Counted from the first letter of the stretch, positions 31,750 through 40,307 are shown. The stretch is DNA of 64,000 nucleotides from Gilliamella sp. WF3-4 (GCF_001690275.1 NZ_LZGW01000032.1:1-64000), one strand, 5' to 3'. Notes: generated by a model from the letters alone, not told the origin. Translations and numbers: made by a program.

Positions 31750-33177
31750 ATGACTATTACACGCAATAAGAAAAATATACATTTGGCATTGCATCTTATT
31801 GAATCAAATCTTTCAAAGAGACTTGATGCCACTTTAAATATTTTATTACCTAAAATTTTTGATTCGTTTTTAAAAGAATGTAACATAAAAAATGTTGAGC
31901 ACTTTTTTCCTTATATTTTAAATAAAGCAGATATTGCTCATGAAAATATCCATTTTAGTTATGAAGTTAAAATGATTTCAAAAAGTCCCAAAGGAGTACT
32001 TAAGATTGTGTATATTAATTCTGATGACGAAGCAAATATACTAAATTTTGAAATGGATAAATATAGAGATTCAGCAGAATATTTCATATATATCGATTTA
32101 CGTAGTAATTGTCATAATGTTATCCCTACCCCTCAAAATACATTTTATATTGATTTATCAAATTATGTATCTGGTGATTCATTAGGCAAAAAAATAAAAA
32201 ATTTGCTAATTACTTACTCATCCCAAAAAATAAGTGAATCGGTTCCTCAAATTTGTTTTAATGTAAATGGAGATAAATTTTCATTTAATTGCCCTCAAGT
32301 ATTATTAAATAATCAACATCAAGTGATGAATAGAGAATTTAGAAATTTGTCTTTTTCTAGAAAAATGCTAGATAAAGGGAACAATAATTCTTTAGATGAA
32401 GTAAGAGTAAACGCAAAGAACTCGACTAAACCTTTTGCTATAACTACTAACTCGGTAATTATTTATGATATTGATAATCAAATTCGCCTTTATAAATCCA
32501 AATTAGTTTCAAATCAAGACAAAGTTGTAATATCTATTCATGGTGGTGGATTGGTTTTTTATGATCAAGATGTTTTTCATTCTTTGATGATAAAATGCGT
32601 TGAAGTAACGAATTTAGACGTTTATAGCTTAGGTTACAATAAATTACCCGAAAACAAAATTGAATATTTAGTTGAAAACCTTTACTTACAAATTGAATTC
32701 GTTATTAATCACTGTTCATCTAAAAATATCATTTTTGTTGGTGATAGCATTGGTGGGTGGTTAGCTCTCTATTTTTCTAGAATATTTAGTAAGAAAATTA
32801 AAATTTTTTGTTCTCTTATATACCCTGTTTTAGATTTGAATCATTTTTTTCCATCTTACTTAAAATTTAATCAAGGATATTTTTTGGACTTTGAGAAAAT
32901 GCTTTGGTTTAAATCATTGTCTAGGTATTTTTTTAATTCAAATGAATTTGATCCTTTAAATATGCAAATTGATGATCAAGATCAGATGAATATTCAGATT
33001 TTCTCAGGAGGCTGTGATGTCTTATATGATGAAGCAATAATGTTTAAAAATAAATATCCTTTATGTTCTTTTACGAATTTTCATACTCTGCCACATGATT
33101 TTATGTTATATGCGGGCTTTTCTAAGACAGCGGAAGAGGCAACTTTGACTATTTTAAGATCTTTAATTACACGATGA
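31750..33177 (+). CDS. HSL-like alpha/beta hydrolase with long N-terminal extension
   Basis: A 475-residue protein. The C-terminal half is a hormone-sensitive-lipase-type hydrolase: oxyanion HGGG (264-267), nucleophile GDSIGG (331-336), Asp423 and His449 complete the triad. Residues 1 to about 220 form a separate, unrecognised domain. The enzyme could release the product from the carrier as a thioesterase or cleave a late ester/amide. ATTATAATTATG gives only a weak start, but 15 bases from the carrier gene implies operon translation. It overlaps the next gene by 4 bases. Confidence 0.75.
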   Translation: MTITRNKKNIHLALHLIESNLSKRLDATLNILLPKIFDSFLKECNIKNVEHFFPYILNKADIAHENIHFSYEVKMISKSPKGVLKIVYINSDDEANILNFEMDKYRDSAEYFIYIDLRSNCHNVIPTPQNTFYIDLSNYVSGDSLGKKIKNLLITYSSQKISESVPQICFNVNGDKFSFNCPQVLLNNQHQVMNREFRNLSFSRKMLDKGNNNSLDEVRVNAKNSTKPFAITTNSVIIYDIDNQIRLYKSKLVSNQDKVVISIHGGGLVFYDQDVFHSLMIKCVEVTNLDVYSLGYNKLPENKIEYLVENLYLQIEFVINHCSSKNIIFVGDSIGGWLALYFSRIFSKKIKIFCSLIYPVLDLNHFFPSYLKFNQGYFLDFEKMLWFKSLSRYFFNSNEFDPLNMQIDDQDQMNIQIFSGGCDVLYDEAIMFKNKYPLCSFTNFHTLPHDFMLYAGFSKTAEEATLTILRSLITR

Positions 33178-34190
33178 ATAATAAATTTGATATTACTATT
33201 ATTGGAAATGGTTTATTGGGAAGTACTTTAGCTTTTTATCTATCTAAGCAAGGGTATAAAGTTTGTATTATAGGGGCCAATTACAGTCATAAGAATAAAT
33301 ATTTTTCATCTCATCAAGATGAAACTAGAATTGTAAGAACATTTCATCATAATAATGAATATTGGCAAGATTTAGCTAAAGAGTCTTTTGATATTTTGAA
33401 AAATATTTCTCTTGAAAATCCAAATTTATTTAAAGAGGTTCCAGTAAAGTATTTATTTAAAGATGGTATTTCGTATGATAATCCTTATTTAATAAAAAAT
33501 GATAGTTATCGTTATAATTATATGGATACTTTTGGTGGTATCTTAAACCCTATCTTATATATTAATTATATGAATGACCATGCAATTAATCTGGGAGCAT
33601 CGTTGGTCGTCGATGATGTTGTTTCTATAAATTATAAAAATGAGACTTACATTAGCAATGGTGATTTTGGAGAAATTAAATCTGAATGGCTTATTGATTC
33701 AAGAGGAATACATGGTGTGACTGAAAATAATAATAATGAATTCATTATTGGTAAGGTTGCAATGTTTTTCAAGTTAACTGATACAAAAAATCATTCTAGT
33801 TTTGCTTTTATAGATGAAATAACAGAATCTAAATTAATCAATGATTTTTATGGTATTTGCTATTACAAAAATCAATTTGGAAAATCAATATCGAAAATTT
33901 CATTTACTGAAACAACTCCTATTGTTTTAGAACCAAATGCAGTGTCAAATTGGTTTAATGGAGCTTTTCACGAACATCCTATTTTAAACGATGCCGTAAC
34001 ATTAGTTTTATCCAAATTCCCCAATTTTAAGTTAGCTGACTTAAAACCTTGTGCTTTTGTAAAAACTACCGATGGAAAGCCAAGTGTTACTGTTGAAAAC
34101 AAATTATTAAGAATAAATGGATGTAATGGAATGTTAGCAAAAGCTGTTATTGCTTTCTCGAAAAATATTATAAATCGATATTTTAGTTAA
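33174..34190 (+). CDS. Sarcosine-oxidase/DAO-type flavoprotein oxidase
   Basis: A 338-residue flavoenzyme. FAD-binding motif GNGLLGS (11-17), the family block SSHQDETRIVR (45-55) and near the C-terminus the PCAFVKTTDGKPSV block, whose Cys293 aligns with the residue carrying covalent FAD in monomeric sarcosine oxidase and NikD. Members oxidise secondary or cyclic amines to imines, and NikD aromatises a ring to picolinate. Here the substrate is probably carrier-bound or free amino acid-derived; this is inference. Overlap with the hydrolase gene (ATGA) shows coupling. Confidence 0.78.
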   Translation: MNNKFDITIIGNGLLGSTLAFYLSKQGYKVCIIGANYSHKNKYFSSHQDETRIVRTFHHNNEYWQDLAKESFDILKNISLENPNLFKEVPVKYLFKDGISYDNPYLIKNDSYRYNYMDTFGGILNPILYINYMNDHAINLGASLVVDDVVSINYKNETYISNGDFGEIKSEWLIDSRGIHGVTENNNNEFIIGKVAMFFKLTDTKNHSSFAFIDEITESKLINDFYGICYYKNQFGKSISKISFTETTPIVLEPNAVSNWFNGAFHEHPILNDAVTLVLSKFPNFKLADLKPCAFVKTTDGKPSVTVENKLLRINGCNGMLAKAVIAFSKNIINRYFS

Positions 34191-34200
34191 TAAATGGTAA

Positions 34201-34965
34201 ATGCAAATGAATAACATCATAAAAAAAAGTTCATTAAGTTTATTTGGAAATAATCTTCAAAATGGAAATCCTACATCAGTTTATGAACTAAATATGTGGA
34301 TATCTGACAATGATATTTATTCTATTGTTTTTAACGAGGTTTATGAAGAAATTACTTTTTTTGTACGGGATAAACATGATATTTCAATCCGTTGGTTTTC
34401 TCGTATTAAAGAACTTCCTTTATGTGGACATGGAGCATTAGCAGTAGCTCATGTACTTTATGATTTTTTACCTAAAGGAGCTTTGATCAATATTTCTAAT
34501 TTAAAAGATAAATTATGGTTATTTGCAGATAATCGAAAACCATACATAGTTCTAAAAATAAATAACATATTCTCTTATACCAGCAATGAAAATATAGTTA
34601 ACTATCCTTTTTTAGCTTTTTTTAATTGTGGTAGAGATTTATTGATGTTGGTTTCATGTTATGAAGATGTTTTAAATTTTGATGCCACACTTATAGCCTG
34701 GGAGTCTCATAATTTCGTAGGTTTTATTATAGCCTCGAAACCCAATAAAGGTGTTGTATATTTTAGATTTTTTGCACCCAGGGCTGGAATTTCTGAAGAT
34801 AGAGCTTCTGCTTCTGTTATTCCTTCTTTAATTCAATGTTCTTTGTTGTTTGATTCAAATGTAAATGATTTGGAGTATGTTCAGTTGTCAGGATCTGATG
34901 TAAGTTTTAATGTGTTTAGTAAAAATGATTTAGTTTATATCTCTGGTAATATTTTTGAAATTTAA
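34201..34965 (+). CDS. PhzF-like isomerase
   Basis: A 254-residue protein of the PhzF/YddE fold. The N-terminal FGNNLQNGNPTSVY, EEITFFV and RWFSRIKELPLCGHGALAVAHVL, and the second-lobe FRFFAPRAGISEDRASASV, are the conserved blocks (with usual sequence EDPATGSA changed to EDRASASV). PhzF isomerises dihydro-hydroxyanthranilate in phenazine synthesis; relatives are epimerases or hydrolases. No other phenazine genes are here, so this one likely shifts a double bond or proton in a different intermediate. ATG 34201 or 34207 is possible. Confidence 0.75.
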   Translation: MQMNNIIKKSSLSLFGNNLQNGNPTSVYELNMWISDNDIYSIVFNEVYEEITFFVRDKHDISIRWFSRIKELPLCGHGALAVAHVLYDFLPKGALINISNLKDKLWLFADNRKPYIVLKINNIFSYTSNENIVNYPFLAFFNCGRDLLMLVSCYEDVLNFDATLIAWESHNFVGFIIASKPNKGVVYFRFFAPRAGISEDRASASVIPSLIQCSLLFDSNVNDLEYVQLSGSDVSFNVFSKNDLVYISGNIFEI

Positions 34966-34982
34966 TTATTAAAGGAGTTTTT

Positions 34983-35378
34983 ATGAGTATCGAACAAATG
35001 ATTCATTATCAATCAAAATTATCTTATGAATTAGATTCAGCAGATTTATTTTCAGCAATTAGTAAGAAGGAAAATATAGTAATTATAGATGCCAGATCAC
35101 CTCAATCTTATAAAAAAGAGCATATACCTAGTTCTATTAATTTATGGCATAAAGATATGTCGTTTCATTCAACTGAGCATTTAGATAAATGTAAAACATA
35201 TATTTGTTATTGTGATGGAATTGGATGTAACGCTTCTACAAAGGCCTGCATAAAATTATTAACTTTGGGATTTAATGTCAAAGAATTGATTGGTGGGTTG
35301 GATTGGTGGAAAAGAGATGGTTTTGCTACTGAAGGAGATGAGTCTCAATCAGGCACCGAAATTGATTGCGGCTGTTAA
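34983..35378 (+). CDS. Rhodanese-domain sulfur carrier/transferase
   Basis: A 131-residue single rhodanese domain. VVIIDARSPQSYKKEHIPSSINL is the CH2A-type strand and loop. The active-site loop is YCDGIGCNASTK, with Cys77 at the persulfide position and a second Cys82. The ending is Cys-rich (DCGC). Rhodaneses move sulfane sulfur to cyanide, proteins or pathway acceptors. Its presence hints that the product may contain sulfur. It could also be a detoxifying or regulatory enzyme. AAAGGAG precedes the ATG. Confidence 0.8.
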   Translation: MSIEQMIHYQSKLSYELDSADLFSAISKKENIVIIDARSPQSYKKEHIPSSINLWHKDMSFHSTEHLDKCKTYICYCDGIGCNASTKACIKLLTLGFNVKELIGGLDWWKRDGFATEGDESQSGTEIDCGC

Positions 35379-35395
35379 TTTATAAGAGAAAAAAT

Positions 35396-36631
35396 ATGAA
35401 TAAGAATAATTTGAACTTCATAATTGTTGGAGCCAGTATTGCTGGTTGTTCAGCTGCCATAATGTTGAAAAAAAATGGTGCACTAGTTACAATAATTGAA
35501 CGATCTGAATCTATTGATTCATATAAAAAACTATGTACCCATTTTATACAACCAATTTCGACTCCAATCTTGCAAGAGATTGGTTTATTGGATTTTGTTA
35601 AAGAAAACGGGTTAAAAAGCAAGGCTAAATTTTATACCCCTGCGGGGGTAATTGAAAGTTCTGGACCATATTCCGATAAAGAAACTTCAACGGAAAGTTA
35701 TGCATATAATATAGAACGTTCAGTATTAGATCCTGAATTAAGAAAAATATTATTAGAACATGATATTGAATTGAAAATGAATGCTTCCTTTAAAGAGGTT
35801 ACTATTGCTGAAGATCATTGCATAGTTACAATAGATGATAATGGTAAAAACACTAAATTAGAATGCGATGTTTTAATTGCAGCAGATGGAAGAACATCTA
35901 GCGTTTCGAAATTTTGCAATTTTCAACAGCAAGAATTTCAAAATGATAGACTAACAATATTTGCATATTTTGAAGGATACCCATTTGGAGAATTAGAAAC
36001 TCATCAATCTCATTTTGTTATTGATGGGAATGATATGGGTTTCATTTATCCTTTAAAAAAAGGTAAAGTATTACTATCTTGGTATTATGATAACAAATCA
36101 GAAAATAAACCTTCTAATCAAGAGGACAGGATAAAATTTATATTAGAAAAAATGAGTAATGCCTTTCCAGATTTCTCTTTTGACTCGTTAAAATGCATCA
36201 GTAATGTTTACGGGTATAATCATTTTCCCAATCAACTAAGAAATCCAATATCTAAAAATATTGCACTTATTGGCGACGCATGTGCATCAGTTGATCCTCT
36301 TAGTGGAGTCGGTTGCTCTATGGCGTTGAAGTCAGCATCACTGCTTACTGAAGCTTATATTAGTTTTAAACAAGATGGAGTTTCATTTCTTGATGAATAT
36401 TTAAAAAAATATCAAGAGGAAATTATGCCTCATCTTAATGGTATTATTGCTGACTCAAGAATTAATTATAATCAAACCAAAGAATCAATTCAAAAAAAAT
36501 ATTTACCTATTATTAGAGATAAATCACTTCGCGATGATTATCTTAATTTAACAGGAAGGCTTATTTATCCTAAAGATTTTCAAAAGAGATACTTGTTCAG
36601 TTCAATTAAACAATCCAAAACTCATATTTAA
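35396..36631 (+). CDS. Class A FAD-dependent monooxygenase
   Basis: A 411-residue flavoprotein hydroxylase of the PHBH type. It has the N-terminal GASIAGCSAAIML fold, the NADH/FAD-proximal DVLIAADGRTSSVSK and the second FAD motif LIGDACASVDPLSGVGCSMAL. It uses NAD(P)H and O2 to hydroxylate aromatic or heteroaromatic rings; some relatives are halogenases, but no WxWxIP motif is visible. ATG 35396 follows AAGAGAAAAAAT; the upstream in-frame ATG overlaps the rhodanese gene. In the pathway it may hydroxylate the ring made by the DAO-type oxidase. Confidence 0.8.
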   Translation: MNKNNLNFIIVGASIAGCSAAIMLKKNGALVTIIERSESIDSYKKLCTHFIQPISTPILQEIGLLDFVKENGLKSKAKFYTPAGVIESSGPYSDKETSTESYAYNIERSVLDPELRKILLEHDIELKMNASFKEVTIAEDHCIVTIDDNGKNTKLECDVLIAADGRTSSVSKFCNFQQQEFQNDRLTIFAYFEGYPFGELETHQSHFVIDGNDMGFIYPLKKGKVLLSWYYDNKSENKPSNQEDRIKFILEKMSNAFPDFSFDSLKCISNVYGYNHFPNQLRNPISKNIALIGDACASVDPLSGVGCSMALKSASLLTEAYISFKQDGVSFLDEYLKKYQEEIMPHLNGIIADSRINYNQTKESIQKKYLPIIRDKSLRDDYLNLTGRLIYPKDFQKRYLFSSIKQSKTHI

Positions 36632-36640
36632 GGAATTTTT

Positions 36641-37543
36641 ATGTTTTATTCTGCTAGTGCTATATTCTTATATTGCCTTACTACCGCTTTAGGGGCTGTT
36701 TGGATATCATTTGCTTTTACTGGATTAAGTGGATTTACAGTAACATTTTTCACTTTAACAATTGCATTTGTTATTTTTTCAGTTATACAAAAATTAAAAA
36801 ATAAAGGGAAAAATATTTATTGGTTAAGTCTTTTATACCCATATCGAATTTTTGAATTAAATATTTTAACTTTATTTAGTTGGCTCTTTGCTTTTTTGGC
36901 TCTCTATAACATAGAAGCATCAATAGAGTGCGCGTTATTTCAAGGTGCTTTACCTTTAGGTGTCTTATTATGTGAGTTATTCTCTAAAAAAACAAAGCTA
37001 CTCAGTTTGAGAGTTTTAGGGGTTTCATTAATAACAATTAGCTTAATTATTTTGGTGGTATTTAGAGTTAGAATTAATCAGGCAGCAATCGATTTTACTC
37101 AACAACAAATTTATTTAGGGGCATTTTTAGCTTTTGCTGGTGGTATTTCAGCCGGATTTTATGCTTATAGATCTTCTGGACTTTATGCTAAATCAAGGTG
37201 TTCCACGATGGATATACTTTGTAATAGGTTTTTTTTACTAATTTTAATAACAGGAATCATTGCTTCACAAGAAATTATATCAATTTTTAGTGGTGAAATA
37301 GAATTACCATTTAAATTACTAATATTATCATTGATATCAGTAGTAATTCCTGTTTTTGCACTGCAATATTCAATTGAAAAAATTGGTCCAGCCAGAGTAT
37401 CAATTATAACACCAACTATACCCATTATTGCTCTTGCTATCGAGCATTTTACTGCTGGATGGAATTCAATTTTAATACCAGCATCTATCGGTGTAACAAG
37501 TTTGTGTCTAATTTTAGCAAATGTTTGGATGAAACGTAAATAA
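36641..37543 (+). CDS. EamA/DMT-family membrane transporter
   Basis: A 300-residue protein with about ten hydrophobic spans in two five-span halves, the EamA design. The second half contains the typical ISVVIPVFALQYSIEKIGPARVSIITPTIPIIALAIEHF block. These carriers export metabolites or amino-acid derivatives. Located inside the pathway operon, 10 bases after the monooxygenase, it is a good candidate for product export and self-resistance. Confidence 0.8.
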   Translation: MFYSASAIFLYCLTTALGAVWISFAFTGLSGFTVTFFTLTIAFVIFSVIQKLKNKGKNIYWLSLLYPYRIFELNILTLFSWLFAFLALYNIEASIECALFQGALPLGVLLCELFSKKTKLLSLRVLGVSLITISLIILVVFRVRINQAAIDFTQQQIYLGAFLAFAGGISAGFYAYRSSGLYAKSRCSTMDILCNRFFLLILITGIIASQEIISIFSGEIELPFKLLILSLISVVIPVFALQYSIEKIGPARVSIITPTIPIIALAIEHFTAGWNSILIPASIGVTSLCLILANVWMKRK

Positions 37544-37557
37544 TTTGGAGTAATTTA

Positions 37558-37878
37558 ATGATTAAAGTAAAATTTATAGATAGTATGGGTAAATCTAGTG
37601 TGGTTGATGTTGCTATTGGTGAAAATCTCATGCAAGCAGCCGTTAGAGAAAACATACCTGGGATAGATGCATTTTGTGGAGGAAGCTGTGCTTGTGCTAC
37701 TTGTGTTATAAATATTGATAGTACTTTTGCTGATAAAATTCCACCAGCATTACAAGATGAAAAAGATGTTTTAGAATTTACCGATAACAAAACAGATTAT
37801 TCCAGATTGTCTTGCCAAGTTATAGCAATTGCTGAACTTAACGGCTTAGTGGTTCATGTGCCAAGTAATCGGAGTTAA
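37558..37878 (+). CDS. Adrenodoxin/putidaredoxin-type [2Fe-2S] ferredoxin
   Basis: A 106-residue ferredoxin with ligands Cys40, Cys46, Cys49 (C-x5-C-x2-C in CGGSCACATC) and Cys86 (LSCQV). The acidic patch and C-terminus match putidaredoxin-like electron donors to P450s and Rieske oxygenases. The partner reductase is the next gene. No P450 or Rieske oxygenase is present in the operon, so the electron acceptor is unknown. Confidence 0.85.
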   Translation: MIKVKFIDSMGKSSVVDVAIGENLMQAAVRENIPGIDAFCGGSCACATCVINIDSTFADKIPPALQDEKDVLEFTDNKTDYSRLSCQVIAIAELNGLVVHVPSNRS

Positions 37879-37901
37879 CATTATTTTTTGGAGAGCAATT
37901 C

Positions 37902-39140
37902 TTGATTAAAACAATTGTAATAATTGGAGGTGGACATGCGGGTTTTCATATGGCCAGCTCTTTAAGGCAGAATGGGTTTCATGGGCGAATTATTCTCATT
38001 GAAAAGCAACCATTTTACCCTTATCAAAGACCTCCCTTATCTAAATCATACTTATGTGGAGACATAAAATTAGAGCAACTTTTTTTCCGGAACGAACATT
38101 TTTATAAAACTAATAAAATTGAACTTATATTTGGTGAAGTAACCGCTATTCTTAAAGAAAAAAAAGCTGTTGTATGCAATAACCAAATGGTGTTTTACGA
38201 TGAATTAGTTTTAGCATTAGGATCAGTACCGAAAAAACTTGAGCTATATAATAAGTTTAATAATGTTTATTATATAGCTGATTTACATTCTACTGAGATT
38301 TTGAAAAAAAAATTAACAGAAGTCAAAGATGTTGTTATTGTAGGAGGTGGATTTGTTGGACTTGAGTTTGCCTGCATTGCAAATAAGCTCGGTATAAATA
38401 CTCATGTGATCGTAAAAAATAATAAATTGTTAAGTCGTTCTGTTTCTAATAATCTCTCTGAAATTATAAGAAATAAACATATTAGTGATGGAATTCAAAT
38501 TAATTTTGAGAGTTCTATTGATAAAATTTTAATTTCAAATAACTCAATTTATAAAGTAAAACTATCTACCAGTCATGAAATAAAATCTGATATCATTATT
38601 GTAGGAATTGGTTCAATAGTTAATGATGGAATTGCTTTTTCTTCTGGTTTAAAAACCGATAATGGCATTGTTGTAAATGAATATCTATGTACAAGCGATC
38701 CGAATATTTATGCAATTGGTGATTGTGCCAGTTTTTTAACTGAACTGAATGAATATTCAAGATTAGAGTCAGTTCAAAATGCGGTTGATCAAGCAAAATA
38801 TTTATCATCTTGGCTAACAGGACATCATAAGGATAAATATAAAAGTTTTCCTTGGTTTTGGTCTGACCAAGGTGAAATGAAAATCCAAATTGCTGGAAAT
38901 GTAAAACAAGGAAACTATAGTGTATTAAAAGGATGTCCAACAAATACTTGCTATGTTAACTATTGTTTTAACAAAAAAACATTAGTTGCAGTTGAAACTA
39001 TTAACTCAACACTTGTACATATGGCAGCAAGACAACTTTTTACTCAGAATTCAAATAATTTACCTGATCTTTATGAATTACAAAAATACTCTTTTGATTT
39101 AGTTAAGCTTGTTAAAGAAAAGAATAAACATAATATTTAA
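37902..39140 (+). CDS. Ferredoxin reductase (putidaredoxin reductase-like)
   Basis: A 412-residue flavoprotein with FAD motif GGGHAGFHMASSL, the PYQRPPLSKSYL block, an NADH-binding VGGGFVGLEFA motif and the C-terminal FAD contact YAIGDCASF. These features define class-I NAD(P)H-dependent ferredoxin reductases. It passes electrons to the ferredoxin encoded just before. The start is probably TTG 37902, with GGAGAG 7 bases upstream; no ATG is well placed. Last gene of the operon. Confidence 0.85.
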   Translation: MIKTIVIIGGGHAGFHMASSLRQNGFHGRIILIEKQPFYPYQRPPLSKSYLCGDIKLEQLFFRNEHFYKTNKIELIFGEVTAILKEKKAVVCNNQMVFYDELVLALGSVPKKLELYNKFNNVYYIADLHSTEILKKKLTEVKDVVIVGGGFVGLEFACIANKLGINTHVIVKNNKLLSRSVSNNLSEIIRNKHISDGIQINFESSIDKILISNNSIYKVKLSTSHEIKSDIIIVGIGSIVNDGIAFSSGLKTDNGIVVNEYLCTSDPNIYAIGDCASFLTELNEYSRLESVQNAVDQAKYLSSWLTGHHKDKYKSFPWFWSDQGEMKIQIAGNVKQGNYSVLKGCPTNTCYVNYCFNKKTLVAVETINSTLVHMAARQLFTQNSNNLPDLYELQKYSFDLVKLVKEKNKHNI

Positions 39141-39212
39141 GTTCACTGATAATTAAAAGATCTTGTCGTTTTAAATTATCAATTTATAAGCTGACTGATA
39201 AATCATAGAAAT

Positions 39213-39247
39213 ACTTTACTCTCTATTTAGGTAGTAAAGTGTTTTTT
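39213..39247 (+). terminator. Intrinsic terminator of the biosynthetic operon
   Basis: ACTTTACT / AGTAAAGT with a 12-base loop, then G and six T. It lies 72 bases after the reductase stop and closes the operon. Confidence 0.8.
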
Positions 39248-39275
39248 ATGATGTTAAATGTACTAGCTCAAATCT

Positions 39276-39317
39276 AATCTGACAGTTACCAGTTTTTAAT
39301 CAGGTGTCTGTCAGATT
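39276..39317. repeat. Inverted repeat at the IS481 remnant edge
   Basis: AATCTGACAG (39276-39285) and CTGTCAGATT (39308-39317) are perfect arms spaced 22 bases apart, next to the transposase remnant stop. They probably belong to the end of an IS481-type element. Confidence 0.6.
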
Positions 39318-39482
39318 AAATTTGGTTCAGATTTTTCTCTTCCCAGATCCGTTTTCCATCAAGTAATGTTTCCATTGACGTTCGACCGCAGCATATTTTT
39401 CTCCTGATGAGTACGTTCATTATTGTAATAATGTAACCAGTCTGTAAATATCCCAAACTTAGTACACAACTCACGTAGAAAA
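39316..39482 (-). pseudogene. IS481-type transposase remnant (C-terminus)
   Basis: On the minus strand this reads DWLHYYNNERTHQ, then after a one-base shift CCGRTSMETLLDGKRIWEEK and stop. This is the typical C-terminal part of IS481-family transposases. The rest is missing because the IS3-family element abuts it, so only about 55 codons remain. The frame break near 39415 confirms decay. Confidence 0.7.
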
Positions 39483-40307
39483 TCATGCTGCTTGTTTTAG
39501 TGTTTTATACTCAATCGGTGTCATGTTATTTAATGCCTCATGCGGCCTTTCGGTGTTATAAACCGTTAACCATTCTTCGGTTATTCTCCTTGCTTGTGCT
39601 AAGTTGTTAAAAAGATATAAATCGAGTACCTCAGTGCGATAGGTACGATTAAATCGTTCAATATAGCCATTTTGATATGGGCTACCGGGCTGGATATAAT
39701 CAATGGTTATATCATGTGATTTAGCCCAGTTTATAAAGGTTTTTCCTGTAAATTCTGGCCCATTATCGACCCGTATTTTTAATGGATACCCATGATATTC
39801 GGCCAGTTTATCTAAGTAACGGGTAATCCTTCCTGCCGGTAAGCTTACTGCAATATCAATCCCTAACGCCTCACGATTAAAGTCATCGATGACATTGAAT
39901 GTTCTAAAGCGGCGTTGATTACGGCTACTGTCACTCATAAAATCCATTGACCAACATTCACCTTGTTTATTGGGGACTAATAACCTTTCTGGGCATCGTG
40001 GAGGAATGCGTTTTTTACGCTTTACCCTGAGATTAAGCTTTAATTCACAATACACCCGATATACCCGTTTATGATTCCATTGATAGCCGAGCTTTCTGAT
40101 ACGATTAAAACATTTAGGAAAGCCCCAGCGTAAATGCCTATCTGTGATAGTATTCAGCGCCGAAATAATTACGGAGTCATCCTGCAACTTAGGTTGATAA
40201 TAGTAAGCACAACGGCTTAAGCCAACAATGGCACAACTCATAACAATAGTAATCGAATGATTTTGTTGTAGTTGCTGTGCCCACGTTTTACGTGCCCCAG
40301 TTGGCAC
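39483..40307 (-). CDS. IS3-family transposase OrfB (DDE domain)
   Basis: A 274-residue catalytic subunit. The triad shows as WSMDFMSD, VDNGPEFTGK and PYQNGYIERFNRTYR. The end RPHEALNNMTPIEYKTLKQAA is normal, but its stop coincides with the junction to the IS481 fragment. OrfB is probably made as an OrfAB fusion by a -1 slip on A-AAA-AAG at 40313-40319. It cuts and joins IS ends through a circular intermediate in this family. Confidence 0.85.
   Translation of the reverse strand: MPTGARKTWAQQLQQNHSITIVMSCAIVGLSRCAYYYQPKLQDDSVIISALNTITDRHLRWGFPKCFNRIRKLGYQWNHKRVYRVYCELKLNLRVKRKKRIPPRCPERLLVPNKQGECWSMDFMSDSSRNQRRFRTFNVIDDFNREALGIDIAVSLPAGRITRYLDKLAEYHGYPLKIRVDNGPEFTGKTFINWAKSHDITIDYIQPGSPYQNGYIERFNRTYRTEVLDLYLFNNLAQARRITEEWLTVYNTERPHEALNNMTPIEYKTLKQAA

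Noticed and set aside
29396-39140. Phenazine pathway
   Set aside because: Only a PhzF-like gene is present; phzA/B, D, E and G are absent.
29396-39140. Full NRPS or P450-containing cluster
   Set aside because: No condensation domain, no P450 FxxGxxxC motif and no phosphopantetheinyl transferase could be found.
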